A stretch of 8,247 nt of DNA, from positions 1 to 8,247 of the forward strand of contig JAJYYD010000080.1 in the NCBI GenBank assembly GCA_021801305.1. The letters run 5' to 3'. The notes under the pieces were generated by a model that did not search any database, was not told where the DNA came from, and saw only the letters and a list, made by a program, of their open reading frames with translations. This document shows, piece after piece, positions 6,170 through 8,247 of this stretch. Each line of letters starts with the position of its first letter. Positions within the stretch are counted from its first letter, which is position 1. Made by a program: the position numbers and the translations under genes. Source of the stretch: Thermoplasmata archaeon. GTDB taxonomy: Archaea > Thermoplasmatota > Thermoplasmata > Thermoplasmatales > Thermoplasmataceae.

Positions 6170-6493
6170 TTGATAGACGTATTTCTTGAAAATGATAAGA
6201 AAAGGTTGAATTACCTGAAGAATTACACTGAGGTTGCCAAGTCCGTAAAGAAGATATGCCTGAGGCATGACCGGAATTCGCGAGTGATACTTTTTGGATC
6301 TGTTCTGCGTGGAAACTGGACTGGAAACAGTGACATAGACCTTTTAATTATACTTAAATCGCCTGGTGCGAAGGATAAAATCACAATTGACATCTGGAGA
6401 ACTGTGGAAGCTCCTGTCGAGATTCATTTCGCCACTGAGGATGAGTTCAAGAATTGGTATTTGAGATTTATCGATGTTTACAGGGAAATTTAG
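6170..6493 (+). CDS. Orphan MNT-family nucleotidyltransferase (HEPN/MNT antitoxin type)
   Basis: A 107-residue minimal nucleotidyltransferase. A charged N-terminal helical stretch (~7-36) leads into the core RVILFGSVLRGNWTG (38-52) and NSDIDLLII (53-61), with the catalytic Asp55 and Asp57. VEIHF (~83-87) supplies the likely third carboxylate. The end, WYLRFIDVYREI, has the usual length for the family, so the protein looks complete. Members normally sit next to an HEPN toxin gene, which they inactivate, in characterised cases by adding AMP units to the HEPN protein. Here no HEPN gene lies beside it on the same strand. The nearest is the minus-strand HEPN at 7138-7545, which has its own MNT partner. 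It uses a TTG start with a strong ribosome-binding site. Confidence 0.8.
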   Translation: MIDVFLENDKKRLNYLKNYTEVAKSVKKICLRHDRNSRVILFGSVLRGNWTGNSDIDLLIILKSPGAKDKITIDIWRTVEAPVEIHFATEDEFKNWYLRFIDVYREI

Positions 6494-6842
6494 GCACTAT
6501 CCAAATTGGTGTTTCTGGCTCGTTTCACGGAAGAACAGCATAAACTCTGACTGTAGCATTCACATATTCCCAAATGAATCTGAATTTCAATGACTTCCAT
6601 TCGAAACAAAATTATTAGCATCAAAATAACCAACCCATCCTTTTGTTTTACCCATTCCTCATTTTGTAAGTTCCTTGTAATCCAAATAATTATTTCATAA
6701 AAATAGTCTCAGCCGCGATTTCCCGGGGCATGCAAGTTTGCCGGATTTGCACTAATGAAAACTAACCTAGAATTCAATTGTGTCTATTTTGAATCCAGAA
6801 GTGGTATTACCAGCAGTCACTGTTCCACTTAAATAGTTTGCT
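6494..6842. other. 349-base gap between convergent MNT genes, with coding-like scraps
   Basis: No complete gene is supported here. Three short minus-strand fragments, in different frames, read like protein. One ends at TAG 6767-6769 (LSEANYLSGTVTAGNTTS then GFKIDTIEF) and begins inside the 3' end of the HEPN-partner MNT gene. One lies about 6785-6710 (RLVFISANPANLHAPGNRG). One ends at TGA 6525-6527 (KFRFIWEYVNATVRVYAVLP). The first resembles the C-terminus of an extracellular protein. They could be remains of a gene disrupted when the MNT/HEPN genes arrived, or chance. Confidence 0.3.
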
Positions 6843-7154
6843 TCAGAAAGGTGTCAAATTTTTGACATTTCTATACATTACGAAGTTGTCCTGACTCCTC
6901 ACATGAAACTCAAATGGGTCGGAGAATCCACTTTTCCATAGATTACTGATCACGACCTCGACAGGAAGATCAGTTATTATCAAAATGTCTATGTCACTAG
7001 AGAGGATGGAAGTTCCAGCAGGTACGGAGCCAAACAAGTAGAATCTGGCATCTTTGTCCAGTTTCAGCACAGCATCTCGTATTCCTATGAGATTTTCAGA
7101 AAGGTGACTGAATATCTGCTTTCTTCTGTTAGCGGCTTCAACAGCTGTTTCCAA
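6843..7154 (-). CDS. MNT-family nucleotidyltransferase paired with HEPN (antitoxin)
   Basis: A 103-residue minimal nucleotidyltransferase. The N-terminal helix (~5-34) precedes RFYLFGSVPAG (37-47) and SSDIDILII (52-60), with the catalytic pair Asp54 and Asp56. FEFHV (~81-85) gives the probable third acidic residue. The usual GSRxRG is GSVPAG here. It overlaps the HEPN gene by 17 bases (7138-7154), the typical coupled arrangement of these toxin-antitoxin pairs. The start is TTG 7154: a TAA closes the frame just upstream, and GGGAGGT (7172-7166) precedes it by 11 bases. It is homologous to the plus-strand orphan MNT but clearly diverged. In studied systems the MNT protein adds AMP units to the HEPN toxin to neutralise it; applying that here is inference. 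Confidence 0.85.
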   Translation of the reverse strand: METAVEAANRRKQIFSHLSENLIGIRDAVLKLDKDARFYLFGSVPAGTSILSSDIDILIITDLPVEVVISNLWKSGFSDPFEFHVRSQDNFVMYRNVKNLTPF

Positions 7155-7545
7155 TTGCTTTTACAACCTCCCTTGCAACCGTTTGAAGCTTGATAATCTC
7201 CTCCCTTGAATACTCTCTTGAAAAGTATCTGGATGTGATGTACGCATCCTCTAACAGTGCCAGTTCTAGAATGTATGTGTTTAGCAATTCCCTGGCGGCT
7301 ACAGAACACTTTTTTTCTGTAACATTCGAAATGATCTCAATTAAGCTTTTTAGGGAATGTGTACGCGGATATTCTACGCCGCGAATAAGCAGCCTGCTCT
7401 TGAGAAAGAGTTCCAGTGACTGGTGGAAACTGAACGCTGCAATGGTAAAATAACCCTTATCAAACTGATATTCCGCTGAGTCCAGGAATTCTTCAGACCT
7501 GGACTTCAGGATCTGGTACTCATCTATGGCGGTCAATTCATACAC
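7138..7545 (-). CDS. HEPN-domain protein (toxin partner of MNT)
   Basis: A 135-residue all-helical HEPN protein. The hallmark segments are EEFLDSAEYQFDKGYFTIAAF (split over ~18-38), FHQSLELFLKSRLL (40-53), and GVEYPRTHSLKSLIE (56-70), followed by ITSRYF (103-108) near the end. This is the archaeal HEPN type that forms pairs with MNT proteins. The canonical RNase motif R-x4-6-H is not evident: the candidates are R55-x7-H63 or R61-x-H63. Catalysis therefore cannot be claimed. The start is GTG 7545, with TTG 7536 as an alternative; an AT-rich box (7559-7569) lies ~20 bases upstream. It lies 58 bases after gmhA on the same strand but probably has its own promoter. Confidence 0.85.
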   Translation of the reverse strand: MYELTAIDEYQILKSRSEEFLDSAEYQFDKGYFTIAAFSFHQSLELFLKSRLLIRGVEYPRTHSLKSLIEIISNVTEKKCSVAARELLNTYILELALLEDAYITSRYFSREYSREEIIKLQTVAREVVKAIGNSC

Positions 7546-7558
7546 TCAATTTCTGTGC

Positions 7559-7569
7559 GTATAATAATT
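7559..7569 (-). promoter_or_regulatory. TATA-like promoter of the HEPN-MNT pair
   Basis: AATTATTATAC on the minus strand lies 20 bases before GTG 7545 and 29 before TTG 7536. The second spacing fits leaderless transcription better, leaving the exact start codon open. Confidence 0.35.
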
Positions 7570-7603
7570 CTGCGTTTGCATTCCTTTTCCCTTGTCGTCG
7601 AAC

Positions 7604-8161
7604 CTACATAGAATCTTCAACGATCTTGGACCACATGTGGCCAACAGCTATGTGAACCTCCTGTATTATGGATGTCCTGCTGCTCTTGACAATTAGGGGG
7701 TACTTGGCTATCCGTATCATTAAACCACCATCCCGTCCAGTAAGCGCGATTGTGACGCATCCCATGGCATTTGCCTTTTCCAGTGCCATGTTTACGTTCT
7801 TTGAGTTTCCGCTTGTAGATATCCCTACCACCACGTCACCCTTGCGGGCAAATGCCTCTACCTGCCTGGAGAAAATACTGTCAAAGCTATAGTCGTTTCC
7901 TATGGCAGTAAGGGAGGATGTGTTTGTGTTGAGAGCAAGGGCGGGAAGAGGCCTGCGTTCCTTCTCAAAACGACCTACAAATTCTGCTGCTATATGCTGG
8001 GCATCGGCCGCACTCCCACCATTGCCAAAAATTATCAACTTGCCTCCCTGGCTGAAAGCTTTTGAAATGACATTCCCCGTTTCCAGAATTGCAGAAGGAT
8101 CCAGCGCCTTTCTTGCTTCCGCTCCTGAGTCAATGTAACTTGTAACTTCGTTCAGATTCAT
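7604..8161 (-). CDS. gmhA: Phosphoheptose (sedoheptulose 7-phosphate) isomerase, SIS domain
   Basis: Isomerises sedoheptulose 7-phosphate to D-glycero-D-manno-heptose 7-phosphate, the first step of activated-heptose synthesis, in the cytoplasm; the family forms homotetramers. It has 185 residues, close to the ~190 of E. coli GmhA. The phosphosugar site is FGNGGSAADAQH (45-56), continuing to AAEFVGRF with Glu60, the equivalent of catalytic Glu65 in E. coli. GNDYSFDSIFSRQVEAF (88-104) and GISTSGNSKNV (113-123) are the conserved SIS loops, and TGRDGG (141-146) follows. The C-terminal IIQEVHIAVGH contains His170, matching the catalytic C-terminal His of GmhA. All key residues are present, so activity is likely. 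Its product is the expected substrate of the HddA-type kinase at 1179-2168. ATG 8161 is the only sensible start. Confidence 0.92.
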   Translation of the reverse strand: MNLNEVTSYIDSGAEARKALDPSAILETGNVISKAFSQGGKLIIFGNGGSAADAQHIAAEFVGRFEKERRPLPALALNTNTSSLTAIGNDYSFDSIFSRQVEAFARKGDVVVGISTSGNSKNVNMALEKANAMGCVTIALTGRDGGLMIRIAKYPLIVKSSRTSIIQEVHIAVGHMWSKIVEDSM

Positions 8162-8188
8162 TTTATCAGCTAATAAGTGGTGAAGCTG

Positions 8189-8200
8189 AAATAAATATTT
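8189..8200. promoter_or_regulatory. Shared AT-rich promoter between divergent gmhA and plus-strand gene
   Basis: AAATAAATATTT is near-symmetrical and lies 28 bases before the plus-strand ATG 8223 and 34 before the minus-strand ATG 8161. It could serve both directions; the plus-strand spacing fits a leaderless start. Confidence 0.4.
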
Positions 8201-8222
8201 CCATGCGCATTAACTGATATTC

Positions 8223-8247
8223 ATGAAATTAACTCCAGCTTCTATGA
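8223..8247 (+). CDS. First eight codons of a probable divergent gene (3' truncated by window)
   Basis: ATG 8223 opens a frame (MKLTPASM) that runs off the window. The only support is the TATA-like box 28 bases upstream and the divergent layout with gmhA. Product unknown; another heptose-pathway gene would be a natural neighbour, but nothing in eight residues shows it. Confidence 0.3.

Noticed and set aside
6074..6268. 64-codon hydrophobic minus-strand frame
   Set aside because: Overlaps the start and promoter of the well-supported orphan MNT in antisense; hydrophobicity follows from AT-rich complement.
6474..6593. 39-codon plus-strand frame overlapping the end of the orphan MNT
   Set aside because: Unusual Trp/Cys/Asn-rich composition, no ribosome-binding site; the MNT protein already ends at the family's normal position.
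7085..7309. 74-codon minus-strand frame across the HEPN/MNT overlap
   Set aside because: Out-of-frame shadow of two genes with clear family motifs.
1..8247. CRISPR array, tRNA/rRNA genes, insertion sequences
   Set aside because: No regularly spaced direct repeats, no tRNA-like cloverleaf arms and no transposase motifs were recognised on either strand; an HMM or covariance search could still find short degenerate ones.

Overview
The window looks archaeal, most likely from a Thermoplasmatales-type acidophile. The evidence is AT-rich TATA-like boxes about 25-30 bases upstream of several start codons (suggesting leaderless mRNAs), use of GTG and TTG starts, occasional strong Shine-Dalgarno sites, a heavily sequon-bearing surface protein, and protein families typical of that group. 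The lineage is inferred from these traits, not from a marker gene.

Left part (1-3.1 kb): the 3' end of an unidentified gene, possibly a glycosyltransferase, converges on a GRAM/PH-like protein with a C-terminal zinc ribbon, with a shared inverted-repeat terminator between them. Next, on the minus strand, is a two-gene operon: an NAD-dependent sugar-nucleotide epimerase followed one base later by a GHMP kinase of the D-glycero-D-manno-heptose-7-phosphate kinase (HddA) type. Upstream of that operon lies what may be the remnant of a small gene, interrupted by an in-frame TAG.

Middle (3.3-5.8 kb): a divergent class I SAM methyltransferase with an altered motif I, a glycerophosphodiester phosphodiesterase with its own promoter and ribosome-binding site, and a convergent minus-strand surface protein with a signal peptide, 14 N-glycosylation sequons and one C-terminal membrane anchor.

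Right part (5.8-8.2 kb): an accessory patch of HEPN/MNT modules. It holds an orphan MNT nucleotidyltransferase on the plus strand, an HEPN-MNT pair on the minus strand, and a possible decayed third MNT. Two sparse gaps of about 350-420 bases flank the orphan MNT. It ends with gmhA (sedoheptulose-7-phosphate isomerase) and the first codons of a divergent gene.

Taken together, GmhA (sedoheptulose-7-P to heptose-7-P) and HddA (heptose-7-P to heptose-1,7-bisphosphate) are the first two steps of a nucleotide-activated heptose pathway. The epimerase could modify an activated sugar, and the surface protein is a plausible glycan acceptor. The phosphatase (GmhB) and nucleotidyltransferase (HddC or HldE-like) steps are not visible here. 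I found no CRISPR array, tRNA, rRNA or intact insertion sequence. No clearly new defence or metabolic system is demonstrated. The most notable items are the archaeal heptose genes, the MNT/HEPN cluster with relics, the epimerase with Arg in the catalytic Lys position, and the sequon-dense surface protein.
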